From Lysobacteraceae bacterium (GTDB taxonomy: Bacteria > Pseudomonadota > Gammaproteobacteria > DSM-19610), in assembly GCA_020201295.1 (NCBI GenBank), contig JAIVHA010000012.1, positions 1 to 30,580 of the forward strand: DNA of 30,580 bases, in the 5' to 3' direction. Below the pieces are notes generated by a model. The model made no database searches and was not told the origin of the DNA. It saw only the letters and a list, made by a program, of their open reading frames with translations. Of the stretch, positions 1 to 7,597 are shown in pieces. The position numbers were made by a program, and so were the translations under genes. The first letter of the stretch is position 1, and every line of letters begins with the position of its first letter.

Positions 1-889
1 GCCACGCGCTGCTGCTGTCCGCCGGAGAGCTCCCCGGGGCGCCAATCCTGGCTCCGCCTCCCTGTCCCGACTGATAAACCTGATCAGGGGTCTGGTTAGC
101 GAGGGATTGATGGGGGCGTTCGTCATTGTAGAAGGCGAAGTACTCGGTCAATCCAGCGGTCGACTCAACCATGTTGGCATAACCCTTGAGATAGACATCC
201 TCATACTTGACACTCCGCCAGAGCCGTTCCACGAAGATGTTGTCCAGGGCCCGGCCCCGGCCATCCATGCTGATTCTGACACCCTCGCGCTTGAGCACCC
301 CGGTGAAGGCCTCGCTGGTAAACTGCACACCCTGATCGCTGTTGAAGATCTCCGGCACGCCAAAGCGTTGCAGGGCATCCTCAAGACAGTCGATACAGAA
401 GCCCGCATCCAGTGTGTTGCTCAGCCGCCAGCTCAATACCTTGCGGCTGTACCAGTCGATGATCGCCACCAGATAGGCGAATCCACGTTCCAGCCGAACG
501 TAGGTGATGTCAGTGCTCCAGACCTGGTTGGGCCGGGTTACCGCAACCCCGCGCAGCAGGTAGGGGTAGACCCGGTGCTGTGGGTGCGCACGGCTGGTGT
601 TGGGGCCTGGCGCCATTCCAGCAAGCCCCAGAAGTCGCATCAGCCGCTGTACCCGCTTGCGGTTGACTGTATGCCCCTGAGCCTTCAGGAAGAGCACCAT
701 CCGACGGCTGCCATAGAAGGGGCGGCGGGTATATTCCTCGTCAATCAGGCGGCACTGCAACAGCTCCTCCTCGCTGACCGGGGCTGCGGGAACGGGGGCG
801 TAGACCACACTGCGCGTCACATCGGCCAGTTCACATTGGCGCACCACGGGGATGTCGCCCTCTCTGTCAATCCAGAAGCGCCGCTTCAT
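1..889 (-). CDS. IS3-family transposase OrfB (DDE integrase), 3' end outside window
   Basis: This is the catalytic subunit of an IS3-type transposase. I read it from the reverse complement as an open frame of 296 codons that reaches the window edge without a stop. It starts with ATG at 889, overlapping the orfA stop as ATGA. An N-terminal HTH_21-like segment (FYGSRRMVLFLKAQGHTVNR, near residues 54-73) precedes the rve integrase core. The DDE residues are recognisable in WSTDITY, FNSDQG and NIFVERLWRSVKYEDVY, and the C-terminal RPHQSL motif follows. No frameshift or internal stop is seen, so the reading frame looks intact within the window. IS3 OrfB is usually produced as an OrfAB fusion by -1 frameshifting, and an A8 run at the end of orfA would allow this. 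The C-terminal tail after RPHQSL looks a little long. Confidence 0.9.
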   Translation of the reverse strand, partial: MKRRFWIDREGDIPVVRQCELADVTRSVVYAPVPAAPVSEEELLQCRLIDEEYTRRPFYGSRRMVLFLKAQGHTVNRKRVQRLMRLLGLAGMAPGPNTSRAHPQHRVYPYLLRGVAVTRPNQVWSTDITYVRLERGFAYLVAIIDWYSRKVLSWRLSNTLDAGFCIDCLEDALQRFGVPEIFNSDQGVQFTSEAFTGVLKREGVRISMDGRGRALDNIFVERLWRSVKYEDVYLKGYANMVESTAGLTEYFAFYNDERPHQSLANQTPDQVYQSGQGGGARIGAPGSSPADSSSAW

Positions 890-1188
890 GGCAGGCTGAT
901 CCCGGACTTTTTTTTCAGCCAGTCCAGCTCCATCTTCAGTTTGCCGATCTCGCTGAAGAGCTTTTCCGGCTCCTGGTGCTCGGCAGCCGGTTGGGGGCCG
1001 CGCCTCTTTCCCTCGAACAGGCTTTGTGCCTGCTCCTGGATCGCACGCTTCCACTGACCCACCTGGGCCGGGTGAACCCCGTGCTCCTGGCCGATCTCAT
1101 TGATCGTCTTCTCCCCCTTGAGCGCCTCAAGGCCGATCTTCGCCTTGAAGGCCGGGGTGTAGGATTTACGTCTCTTCTTCTCGCTCAT
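886..1188 (-). CDS. IS3-family transposase OrfA (HTH DNA-binding subunit)
   Basis: A 100-residue Transposase_8-type protein. Residues about 7-50 (KSYTPAFKAKIGLEALKGEK onward) form the helix-turn-helix that binds the terminal repeats. The C-terminal part (EKLFSEIGKLKMELDWLKKK) is the leucine-zipper-like oligomerisation helix. I chose ATG at 1188 (MSEKKRRKSY) because family members start there. An upstream in-frame ATG at 1215 would add nine unconserved residues that lie close to the presumed terminal repeat. The stop overlaps the orfB start as ATGA. Confidence 0.88.
   Translation of the reverse strand: MSEKKRRKSYTPAFKAKIGLEALKGEKTINEIGQEHGVHPAQVGQWKRAIQEQAQSLFEGKRRGPQPAAEHQEPEKLFSEIGKLKMELDWLKKKSGISLP
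908..915 (-). other. Probable -1 ribosomal frameshift site (A8 run) for OrfAB
   Basis: The minus strand carries eight consecutive A residues in the Leu-Lys-Lys-Lys segment near the end of orfA. Slipping by -1 here enters the orfB frame, and no stop codon lies between the slip site and the orfB ATG, so a fused OrfAB product could be made. This is the classical arrangement in IS3 elements. That frameshifting occurs is inferred, not seen. Confidence 0.6.
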
Positions 1189-1256
1189 GCCTTTGTTCCT
1201 CAGATCTCGGAACATAGCTTAAACTACTGTCCTGAATCTGGGGTCCACTTTAGGGT

Positions 1257-1347
1257 GTAGGAGCGGGCCTTGGCCGCGAATGTTCGCGGGCATGCCCCAG
1301 GGCACTCTCTCGACCGCTACGCGGTCTCACCTTGAGCCCGCTCCTAC
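1257..1347. repeat. REP doublet with an expanded-loop half
   Basis: The element begins with GTAGGAGCGGGC and ends with its inverted counterpart GCCCGCTCCTAC. The right-hand half (1291-1347) is not a simple REP. Between the two stem arms lies about 40 bp that can form two further hairpins (GACCGC/GCGGTC and GCCC/GGGC). The same 57-bp sequence, with one mismatch, lies in opposite orientation at 29300-29356. It directly abuts the presumed end of the insertion sequence. Confidence 0.8.
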
Positions 1348-1363
1348 AGGGCCCAAAGCATGA

Positions 1364-1389
1364 AAAAAGGGAGCGCAAGCTCCCTTTTT
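1364..1389 (-). terminator. Perfect intrinsic terminator hairpin
   Basis: AAAAAGGGAGC, loop GCAA, GCTCCCTTTTT: an 11-bp perfect stem with a GNRA-like tetraloop. Because A5 and T5 flank the stem it could act in both directions. It lies 22 bp beyond the stop codon of the minus-strand gene remnant at 1411 and was probably that gene's terminator. Confidence 0.8.
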
Positions 1390-1410
1390 CGTGGTGGTCG
1401 TCTTTGGGGC

Positions 1411-1601
1411 TCAGGAGGCCAGCGGCAGCTCCAGCGGGGCCTCCAGGCCATGGACCCTGAGGTCATGGGCCTCGGCGAAGCCCAGGATGTCCTTGCAGAT
1501 CTCCGGGTGGCTGTGGCACAGACCGCGGTCCAGGCGCAGGCCTTTCACATTTCCAGACGGACCGCGTCCGGCCTCTTCTCAGAAGTCATCCGAACTACCA
1601 T
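1411..1601 (-). pseudogene. Remnant of an unidentified minus-strand gene
   Basis: Reading leftward, one frame offers ATG at 1601 or 1589 followed by a short coding-like stretch (MTSEKRPDAVRLEM) that stops within ATGTGA. A second frame then starts, possibly with the overlapping GTG at 1548, and runs 45 residues (GLRLDRGLCHSHPEICKDIL and onward) to TGA at 1411, just ahead of a strong terminator. The best reading is the N-terminus and C-terminus of one gene whose middle is missing, with a frame change at the join. It resembles the internal deletions in several downstream genes. An alternative is an intact 45-codon gene starting at GTG 1548. I do not recognise the protein family. Confidence 0.4.
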
Positions 1602-1699
1602 CATCAAGCTACTGATTTTCCATTCCTTCACCAACCGCCACCACCCTCACATTCTTCGCCTAAGTGCCTGTCAGCAAAGCAGGAATTTCCAAACTGCCC

Positions 1700-1729
1700 T
1701 TGACAATGGTGGGTGGCCGTTCCTATAGT
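1700..1729 (+). promoter_or_regulatory. Predicted sigma-70 promoter of the dcw cluster
   Basis: A perfect -35 box TTGACA at 1700-1705 is separated by 18 bp from TATAGT at 1724-1729, one mismatch from the -10 consensus. The predicted start near 1736 lies about 50 bp upstream of mraZ and directly in front of the MraZ repeat array. This matches the position of the mra promoter in other gammaproteobacteria. Confidence 0.75.
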
Positions 1730-1737
1730 GTCGAAAT

Positions 1738-1777
1738 GTGGTGATAAGTGGAACAAAGTGGACAAAAGGGATGGTCA
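1738..1777 (+). promoter_or_regulatory. MraZ operator: four 10-bp repeats
   Basis: Consecutive decamers GTGGTGATAA, GTGGAACAAA, GTGGACAAAA and GGGATGGTCA place a (G)TGG/GGG core every 10 bp, one helical turn apart. Known MraZ sites are direct repeats of a TGGGA or AAAGTGG core with the same period. The array lies between the predicted transcription start and the mraZ start codon, so autoregulation of the cluster by MraZ is the natural inference. Confidence 0.7.
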
Positions 1778-1788
1778 AGGGGGAATGA

Positions 1789-2241
1789 GTGTTCATTGGT
1801 GGTAGCACCGTCAACCTGGACGCCAAGGGGCGCCTGGCTCTGCCTACCCGCTACCGGGGCATCATCGCCGACCGTTTCGAGTCGCGCCTGGTGCTCACGG
1901 TGCACGACGACGGCTGCCTGCTGCTCTATCCCCTGGCCGAGTGGGAGGACATCCAGCGCAAGCTGGTGCGCCTGCCCAACCAGAACAAGCGCGCCCGCAC
2001 CCTGCAACGCATGCTGCTCGGCTATGCCACCGAGGTGGAGATGGACGGCAACGGCCGCATCCTGGTGGCGCCGCGTCTGCGTGACTTCGCCAAGCTCGAC
2101 AAGCGCGTGTCCCTGGCCGGCGTGGGCAACAAATTTGAAATCTGGAACGAGGAGGTATGGGAGAAGAACTGTGGTGACTGGGTGACGGGTCCCGATGGGG
2201 ATGCCGAGCTGCCCGACGCACTCGAATCCCTGACCCTCTAA
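1789..2241 (+). CDS. mraZ: Transcriptional regulator MraZ
   Basis: The 150-residue protein carries the two SpoVT/AbrB-like MraZ repeats. The first begins at residues 2-20 (FIGGSTVNLDAKGRLALPTR) with the DxKGR signature. The second includes EMDGNGRILVAPRLRDFAKL near residues 83-102. MraZ forms a ring-shaped oligomer that binds direct repeats in its own promoter and represses the dcw operon in E. coli. The start is GTG at 1789, five bases after a strong AGGGGG ribosome-binding site. An ATG at 1785 is out of frame. The length is normal (about 150). It is the first gene of the cluster, six bases upstream of rsmH. Confidence 0.97.
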   Translation: MFIGGSTVNLDAKGRLALPTRYRGIIADRFESRLVLTVHDDGCLLLYPLAEWEDIQRKLVRLPNQNKRARTLQRMLLGYATEVEMDGNGRILVAPRLRDFAKLDKRVSLAGVGNKFEIWNEEVWEKNCGDWVTGPDGDAELPDALESLTL

Positions 2242-2247
2242 CGTTTC

Positions 2248-3183
2248 ATGTCGGAAGCATATGCGCACCGCCCCGTATTACTGGAGGAGGTGCTGGCAGG
2301 GCTGAATATCCGCCCCGATGGTGTGTACCTGGACGGCACCTTCGGGCGTGGTGGACACAGCCACGCCATTTTGGAGTGCCTGGGCCCGGATGGTCGCCTG
2401 ATCGCCATCGACCGGGATCCGCGCGCAGTGGCGATGGCGGAACAAACCGCGGCGCGCGATGCGCGCTTTCACATTGAACGGGGTGCATTCGCCATGCTGG
2501 GTCAACTGGCCGCGAATCTGGGATTGCAGGGAAGAATCGACGGCATTCTGCTGGACCTCGGCGTCTCTTCCCCGCAGCTCGACGATGCCCAGCGTGGCTT
2601 CAGTTTCCTGCAGGACGGTCCCCTCGACATGCGCATGGATCCGGACAGCGGTGTGAGCGCTGCGCAGTGGCTGGCGCAGGCCGGCGAGAGTGAGATCGTG
2701 CGGGTGCTGAAGGTGTATGGAGAGGAGCGTTTCGCCAGGCGCATCGCGCGGGCCATCGTCCAGAAACGCGAGGAAGCTCCCCTGCTAACCACCCGTCAAC
2801 TCGCCGAACTGATTGCGGCGGCAGTGCCGGTGCGGGAAAAACACAAACACCCCGCCACACGCAGTTTCCAGGCCATTCGCATCTTCATTAATCATGAACT
2901 CGAGGAACTCGAGGCCGTGCTGCCCCAGGCCGTGGACGCGTTGACGCCCGGTGGCCGTCTGGCGGTGATCAGTTTTCATTCCCTGGAGGATCGCATGGTG
3001 AAGCGTTTCATTCGCCGCGAATACCAGGGCGAACCACAACCGCGGGGTCTGCCGCTCATGGGCCATGGCCATGAGCCACGGCTGCGTCCCGTCGGCAAGG
3101 CCATCCGTGCCACTGAACAGGAAGTGCAGGAAAACCCCCGGTCGCGAAGCGCCGTGTTGCGCATCGCGGAGCGTGCGGCATGA
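2248..3183 (+). CDS. rsmH: 16S rRNA (cytosine-1402-N4)-methyltransferase RsmH (MraW)
   Basis: The 311-residue S-adenosylmethionine-dependent methyltransferase modifies C1402 in the 16S rRNA P-site. The N-terminal HRPVLLEEVLAGL (residues 7-19), the SAM-binding YLDGTFGRGGHS (27-38) and AIDRDPRA (54-61) motifs, the family signature ILLDLGVSSPQLDDAQRGFS (99-118) and the late VISFHSLEDRMVKRF (239-253) are all present in order. Length and motif order match the family. The gene starts with ATG six bases after mraZ and overlaps ftsL as ATGA, suggesting translational coupling. Confidence 0.98.
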   Translation: MSEAYAHRPVLLEEVLAGLNIRPDGVYLDGTFGRGGHSHAILECLGPDGRLIAIDRDPRAVAMAEQTAARDARFHIERGAFAMLGQLAANLGLQGRIDGILLDLGVSSPQLDDAQRGFSFLQDGPLDMRMDPDSGVSAAQWLAQAGESEIVRVLKVYGEERFARRIARAIVQKREEAPLLTTRQLAELIAAAVPVREKHKHPATRSFQAIRIFINHELEELEAVLPQAVDALTPGGRLAVISFHSLEDRMVKRFIRREYQGEPQPRGLPLMGHGHEPRLRPVGKAIRATEQEVQENPRSRSAVLRIAERAA

Positions 3184-3449
3184 GTTCTTCCTGGGTGTTG
3201 AACCTGTTGCTGGCGGCGCTGGTGGTGCTGTCCTCGCTGGGTGTGGTGTATGCAAAACATGAAAGCCGCCGCCTGTTCGGCGAGCTGCAGGTACTGGAAG
3301 CGGAGCGTGATCGCATGAATACCGAGTGGGGGCAGTTACAGCTGGAGCAGGGCACCCTCACTACACATGGCCAGGTGGAGCGCGCGGCCCGCACCCGCCT
3401 CGGCATGGTGATCCCTGATCCCGGTCAGGTCGTGATGGTGCGTCCATGA
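3180..3449 (+). CDS. ftsL: Cell division protein FtsL
   Basis: An 89-residue bitopic membrane protein. A short cytoplasmic N-terminus leads into one transmembrane helix (about residues 5-24, WVLNLLLAALVVLSSLGVVY). A charged heptad region follows (HESRRLFGELQVLEAERDRM, 27-46), then the conserved end ARTRLGMVIPDPGQVVMV. FtsL joins FtsB and FtsQ to form the trimer that activates FtsWI. Identification rests on size, topology and place between rsmH and ftsI, because FtsL sequences are poorly conserved. Its start overlaps the rsmH stop, and its stop overlaps the ftsI start, both as ATGA. Confidence 0.93.
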   Translation: MSSSWVLNLLLAALVVLSSLGVVYAKHESRRLFGELQVLEAERDRMNTEWGQLQLEQGTLTTHGQVERAARTRLGMVIPDPGQVVMVRP

Positions 3450-5020
3450 GTCGCGCATCCACCAGTGGCGAATTTCATGGTCGCCGCCGCTTGTTGCTGG
3501 TGGTGATGGCCTGCGCCTTCGCGGCACTGGTGTGGCGTGCCGTGGATCTGCAGGTGCTGGATCGTGACTTTCTCCAGGGTCAGGGTGATGCCCGCCATTT
3601 GCGCGTGGTGGAAATGCCTGCCCACCGCGGCATGATCCTCGACCGCCAGGGCGAGCCGCTGGCCATCAGCACGCCGGTGCAGTCGGTCTGGGTCAACCCC
3701 CAGGAGATCATTACCGCCCGCGAACAACTGCCCCGTCTGGCCCATGTCCTGAACCTGGATATGGACTACATCCAGCGCACCCTGGCGCGCCGTGCCGGGC
3801 GCGAGTTCGTCTACCTGCGACGCCACATCAGCCCCGACCTGGCCACCCAGGTGCGTGCCCTGGAAATCCCCGGGGTGTTCCTGCAGCAGGAATATCGCCG
3901 CTACTACCCGGCCGGCGAAGTCATGGCCCATGTGCTGGGTTTCACCAATATCGATGACGCGGGCCAGGAAGGGTTGGAACTGGCCTACGGGGAATGGCTG
4001 CGCGGAACGCCCGGTGCCAAGCGGGTAATCAAGGACGGGCGACGCAATATCGTCGAGACGGTGGAAAGTATTCGTCCACCGCAGCCGGGCCGCGAACTGC
4101 GCATCAGCATCGATCGTCGTATCCAGTTCCTGGCCTACCGTGAGCTGAAGGCGGCGGTGCAGCAGCATGGCGCCCGCTCCGCCTCGGCGGTGATCCTGGA
4201 TGTGCAGCGCGGGGAAGTGCTGGCCATGGTCAACCAGCCCTCCTACAACCCCAACAACCGTGACCATCGCCGCAGCGATCATTTCCGCAACCGCGCGGTG
4301 ACCGATGTATTCGAGCCCGGTTCCACCATCAAGCCCTTTACCATCGCCGCGGCCCTGGAGGCCGGACGCTACCAGCCACACACGCGCATCGATACCAGCC
4401 CGGGCTACCTGACCGTGGGCCGCAACACCGTCAAGGACGTGCGCAATTTCGGGTCCATGGATGTGACCGGGGTGATGCGCAAGTCGAGCAATGTGGGCGT
4501 GGTCAAGATGGCCCTGTCCATGCCCCCCAAGACCCTGTGGGCCATGTTGTCCAGGGTGGGTTTCGGAGCCACCACCGGTAGCGGATTCCCCGGCGAGTCG
4601 GCTGGCCTGCTGGTGAACCATCCGCGCTGGCGCGATATCGAACTGGCCACCCTGGCCTTCGGCTACGGCATGTCGGTCACGCCCTTGCAGCTGGCCGAGG
4701 CCTACAGCGTCATCGCCAATGACGGCCTGCTGCGGCCGGTGTCCTTTCTGTACCAGGACAAAGTACCGGAAGGTGAGCGGGTGATGTCCACCCGGGTGGC
4801 ACGCGAGGTGCGCACCATGATGGAAGAGGTGCTCGGCCCCGAGGGCACGGCACCGCTCGCGCGGGTGGCGGGTTACCGGGTGGCGGGCAAGACCGGCACC
4901 GTGAAAAAATCCATCGCCGGCGGCTATGCCGATGATCGCTACCAGGCCCTGTTCGCGGGCATGGCGCCGGCCAGCCAGCCGCGCCTGGTGATGGTGGTGG
5001 TGATTGATGAGCCCGCGTGA
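3446..5020 (+). CDS. ftsI: Septal peptidoglycan transpeptidase FtsI (PBP3), C-terminus apparently lost
   Basis: A class B penicillin-binding protein that cross-links septal peptidoglycan with FtsW. A transmembrane anchor (about residues 13-36) is followed by the pedestal domain (PAHRGMILDRQGEPLAIS near 58-75) and the transpeptidase domain. Catalytic motifs are intact: Ser293-Thr-Ile-Lys296, Ser347-Ser-Asn349 and Lys482-Thr-Gly. The protein ends at residue 524 with VVVIDEP plus Ala, whereas homologues continue roughly 40-60 residues past this strand (typically a YYGG..AAPVF..I segment). The stop codon is created where the sequence runs directly into an internal part of murE. I infer that the end of ftsI and the beginning of murE have been removed together. 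The truncated protein would lack the last strand and helix of the transpeptidase fold. Confidence 0.93.
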   Translation: MSRASTSGEFHGRRRLLLVVMACAFAALVWRAVDLQVLDRDFLQGQGDARHLRVVEMPAHRGMILDRQGEPLAISTPVQSVWVNPQEIITAREQLPRLAHVLNLDMDYIQRTLARRAGREFVYLRRHISPDLATQVRALEIPGVFLQQEYRRYYPAGEVMAHVLGFTNIDDAGQEGLELAYGEWLRGTPGAKRVIKDGRRNIVETVESIRPPQPGRELRISIDRRIQFLAYRELKAAVQQHGARSASAVILDVQRGEVLAMVNQPSYNPNNRDHRRSDHFRNRAVTDVFEPGSTIKPFTIAAALEAGRYQPHTRIDTSPGYLTVGRNTVKDVRNFGSMDVTGVMRKSSNVGVVKMALSMPPKTLWAMLSRVGFGATTGSGFPGESAGLLVNHPRWRDIELATLAFGYGMSVTPLQLAEAYSVIANDGLLRPVSFLYQDKVPEGERVMSTRVAREVRTMMEEVLGPEGTAPLARVAGYRVAGKTGTVKKSIAGGYADDRYQALFAGMAPASQPRLVMVVVIDEPA

Positions 5021-6459
5021 CGGGACTGGCAACCGATTCGCGCCAGGTGCGGCCCGGGGACCTGTTCCTGGCCGTTGCCGGGCTGCAGCACCATGGCCTG
5101 GACCATGCGGACGCCGCCGTGGCGGCCGGTGCCGTGGCCGTGTTGTGGGAACCGCGTGCCGAGCGTCCGGAACTGGCGCAGCAGGGTGCGGCCCTGCAGG
5201 TGCCCGCCATCGCCCTGTCCGGTCTGCGTGCGCGGCTGGGGCTCATCGCCAGTCGCTTCTATGGGGCGCCCAGCCACGAGTTGTTCGTGGTCGGCGTGAC
5301 GGGCACCGATGGCAAGACCTCCTGTACCCATTTCCTCGCCGAGGCCTTCAGCGAGCCGGGCTGCCCGGGCGCCCTGCTGGGTACGATAGGCTATGGCCCC
5401 TTCGGCCAGCTCAAGCCCGCCACCCACACCACCCCCGATGCCCTGGTGATCCAGCGTGAGCTGGCCGAGATGCGCGACGCGGGCCTGCGCCGCGTGGCCA
5501 TGGAGGTGTCTTCCCATGGCCTGCACCAGGGCCGTGTGAGTGGTGTCGATTTCGATGTGGCGGTGTTCACCAACCTCAGCCGTGACCACCTGGATTACCA
5601 CGGTGACCTGGCGGCCTACGGCAATGCCAAGCGCCTGCTGTTCCAGGCGCCGGACCTGCGGGCGGCGGTGATCAACGGTGGTGATCCCTTCGGCCGCGAA
5701 CTGCTCGGCGAGCTGTCCTCCGGACCGCGCACCATTGCCTACGGCCTGGAGGAGGACCTGGCGGGGCTGCAGGACGTGGAGCGTGTGAGCGGTCACGATC
5801 TGCAACTGGGTGAAACCGGCCTGTCCCTGCGGGTGCGCACTCCCTGGGGCGAGGGTGAGCTGCGCGCCGGCCTGCTCGGCGGCTTCAATGCGGGCAACCT
5901 GCTGGCGGTGCTGGCGGTGCTGGGCATCGCCGGCATGCCGCTGGTGGACATCCTTGCGCGCCTGTCGCGTGTGCACACGGTACCGGGTCGCATGGAACGT
6001 TTCGGTGGCGATGCCGGGCAGCCCCTGGTGGTGGTCGACTATGCCCATACGCCGCGCGCCCTCGAACAGGTATTGCTGGCCCTGCGCGGCCACTGCCGTG
6101 GCCACCTCTGGTGCGTGTTCGGCGCCGGCGGCGATCGCGACCGTGGCAAACGCCCCTTGATGGGTGCGGTGGCGGAACGCCTGGCGGACCGGGTGCTGCT
6201 CACCAACGACAACCCGCGCAGCGAGGCGCCAGACGCCATCCTGGCGGAGATCCAGGCGGGCATGGCGCGGCCGCAAGCGGTGCAGCCGATGCCCGATCGC
6301 GCCGCCGCCATCCAGCATGCCGTGGGCCAGGCCGGCCCCGGAGACCTGGTGCTGGTGGCCGGCAAGGGTCACGAGGATTACCAGCAGATCGGCGCCGAGC
6401 GCCGGCCCTTCAGTGACCGTGCCCAGGTCCTGGCCGCCCTGGCCGGAGGTGCGGCGTGA
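5017..6459 (+). CDS. murE: UDP-MurNAc-L-Ala-D-Glu:mDAP ligase MurE, N-terminus apparently lost
   Basis: A cytoplasmic ATP-dependent ligase that adds meso-diaminopimelate to the peptidoglycan precursor. The Mur ligase P-loop GTDGKTS lies at residues 96-102, substrate contacts include HTTPDAL and MEVSSHGL, and the C-terminal domain has VVDYAHTP and GAGGDRDRGKRP. The DNPR motif at residues 398-401 with following SE marks mDAP specificity. The frame opens at GTG 5017 with TGLATDSRQVRPGDLF. In homologues this sequence is preceded by about 20-35 residues, so the start seen here is probably an internal codon exposed by the ftsI/murE deletion. No ribosome-binding site is visible. The remainder is intact (480 residues). 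The end overlaps murF as GTGA. Confidence 0.93.
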   Translation: MTGLATDSRQVRPGDLFLAVAGLQHHGLDHADAAVAAGAVAVLWEPRAERPELAQQGAALQVPAIALSGLRARLGLIASRFYGAPSHELFVVGVTGTDGKTSCTHFLAEAFSEPGCPGALLGTIGYGPFGQLKPATHTTPDALVIQRELAEMRDAGLRRVAMEVSSHGLHQGRVSGVDFDVAVFTNLSRDHLDYHGDLAAYGNAKRLLFQAPDLRAAVINGGDPFGRELLGELSSGPRTIAYGLEEDLAGLQDVERVSGHDLQLGETGLSLRVRTPWGEGELRAGLLGGFNAGNLLAVLAVLGIAGMPLVDILARLSRVHTVPGRMERFGGDAGQPLVVVDYAHTPRALEQVLLALRGHCRGHLWCVFGAGGDRDRGKRPLMGAVAERLADRVLLTNDNPRSEAPDAILAEIQAGMARPQAVQPMPDRAAAIQHAVGQAGPGDLVLVAGKGHEDYQQIGAERRPFSDRAQVLAALAGGAA

Positions 6460-7597
6460 TTCGCATGCGCCTGGCCGAAACCGCCGAACTGCTGCAGGCC
6501 GGTTGGCAGGGTGCCGACGCCTGGTATACGGGCCTCGGAACCGATACCCGCAGCCTGGAAGCGGGGAGCCTGTTCGTGGCCCTGCGCGGCCCGCGCTTCA
6601 ATGGCGAGGCGTTTCTCGAACAGGCCCGTGCGCGGGGCGCCGTCGGCGCCCTGGTCGGCCGGGACGTTCGCGCGGCGGATCTGCCCCTGCTGGCGGTGGA
6701 CGATACCCGTCACGCCCTCGGCCGCCTGGCGGCCCATTGGCGTGGCCGTTTCAGTATTCCCCTGGTGGGCATCACCGGCAGCAACGGCAAGACCACGGTG
6801 AAGGAAATGACCGCCGCGATACTCGGTCGCCGCGGTCCGGCCCTGGTGACCCACGGCAACCTCAATAACGATATCGGCGTGCCGCTCACCCTGGCGCGTC
6901 TGGGCCTGGAACACGGCACTGCCGTCATTGAGATGGGCGCCAATCACGCGGGCGAGATCGCCTACCTGACCGATCTTGTCCAGCCTTCCGTGGGGCTGGT
7001 GAACAATGCCGGTCCGGCCCACCTGGAAGGTTTCGGAAGCCTCACCGGCGTGGCCCGGGCCAAGGGCGAACTGTTCCAGCACCTGCGAATGCGCTGGCCG
7101 CCACCGCCGCCTCCCTGGCCGCCGGCGCCACCCTGCAAGAGGTACGCACGGGCCTGCAAGGCCTGCCGCCGGTGCATGGCCGCCTGCAGCGTATCGTCCT
7201 GGCCGACGCGGCCGTGCTCATCGATGACACCTACAACGCCAATCCTGCCTCCCTGCGTGCCGGCATCGAAGTGCTGGCCCTGGGGCAGGGGCCGAAGTGG
7301 CTGGTGCTGGGTGATATGGCCGAACTCGGGGCCGAGGGTGAGCGGCTGCACCGCCAGATGGGCAAGCTGGCGCGGGAGAGCGGCGTGGAACGCCTGTTCG
7401 CGCTGGGTGAGCTGGCCGCCGCCGCCGCCGAAACCTTCGGCGCGCACGGCGTCACCTGCCCATCCAGGGAAGCACTGGTCAGTGCCCTGGAGCAGGACTG
7501 GTGCGCGGGCGTGCAGCTGCTGGTGAAGGGCTCGCGCAGCATGGGCATGGAAGCGGTCGTGGAAGCCCTGCGGGCCCGGCATGGGGAGGCGCGCTGA
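6456..7597 (+). pseudogene. murF: UDP-MurNAc-tripeptide:D-Ala-D-Ala ligase MurF, disrupted by internal deletion with frame change
   Basis: MurF adds D-Ala-D-Ala to make the UDP-MurNAc-pentapeptide. The first part, from GTG 6456 (or ATG 6465), reads well through TDTRSLEAGSLFVAL, the P-loop GSNGKTT near residues 108-114, GNLNNDIGVPLTL and AHLEGFGSLTGVARAKGELF. At about 7083-7088 the frame becomes nonsense. The correct protein resumes one frame away with NALAATAASLAAGATLQEV and continues through VHGRLQRI, IDDTYNANPASLRAG, VLGDMAELG and LVKGSRSMGMEAVV to the stop at 7597. Compared with E. coli MurF, about 75 residues are missing between these points: the end of the central ATP-binding domain including the usual NADD and LPLPGRHN segments. 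No functional MurF can be made from this sequence as written. MurF is essential, so an assembly error is the leading explanation. Confidence 0.9.

Larger units (their letters stand above)
1..1247 (-). mobile_element. IS3-family insertion sequence, partial (left edge of window)
   Basis: Two overlapping minus-strand frames encode an IS3-type OrfA (HTH plus leucine-zipper-like end) and OrfB (DDE integrase core). The element continues past base 1, so its far end and any target-site duplication are not visible. The near end lies upstream of orfA: read on the minus strand from about 1247 it begins TGGACCCCAGATTCAGGACA, a plausible IS3-type terminal repeat starting with TG. The exact boundary (about 1244-1256) is inferred because the matching inverted repeat is outside the window. 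Confidence 0.85.

Noticed and set aside
1360..1728. Plus-strand ORF of 122 codons upstream of mraZ
   Set aside because: It runs across the terminator hairpin, the minus-strand gene remnant and the dcw promoter; no motif is recognisable.
3425..5032. Long minus-strand ORF (535 codons) opposite ftsI
   Set aside because: It mirrors ftsI, has His/Gly/Gln-rich composition typical of antisense frames in GC-rich genes, and no recognisable motif.
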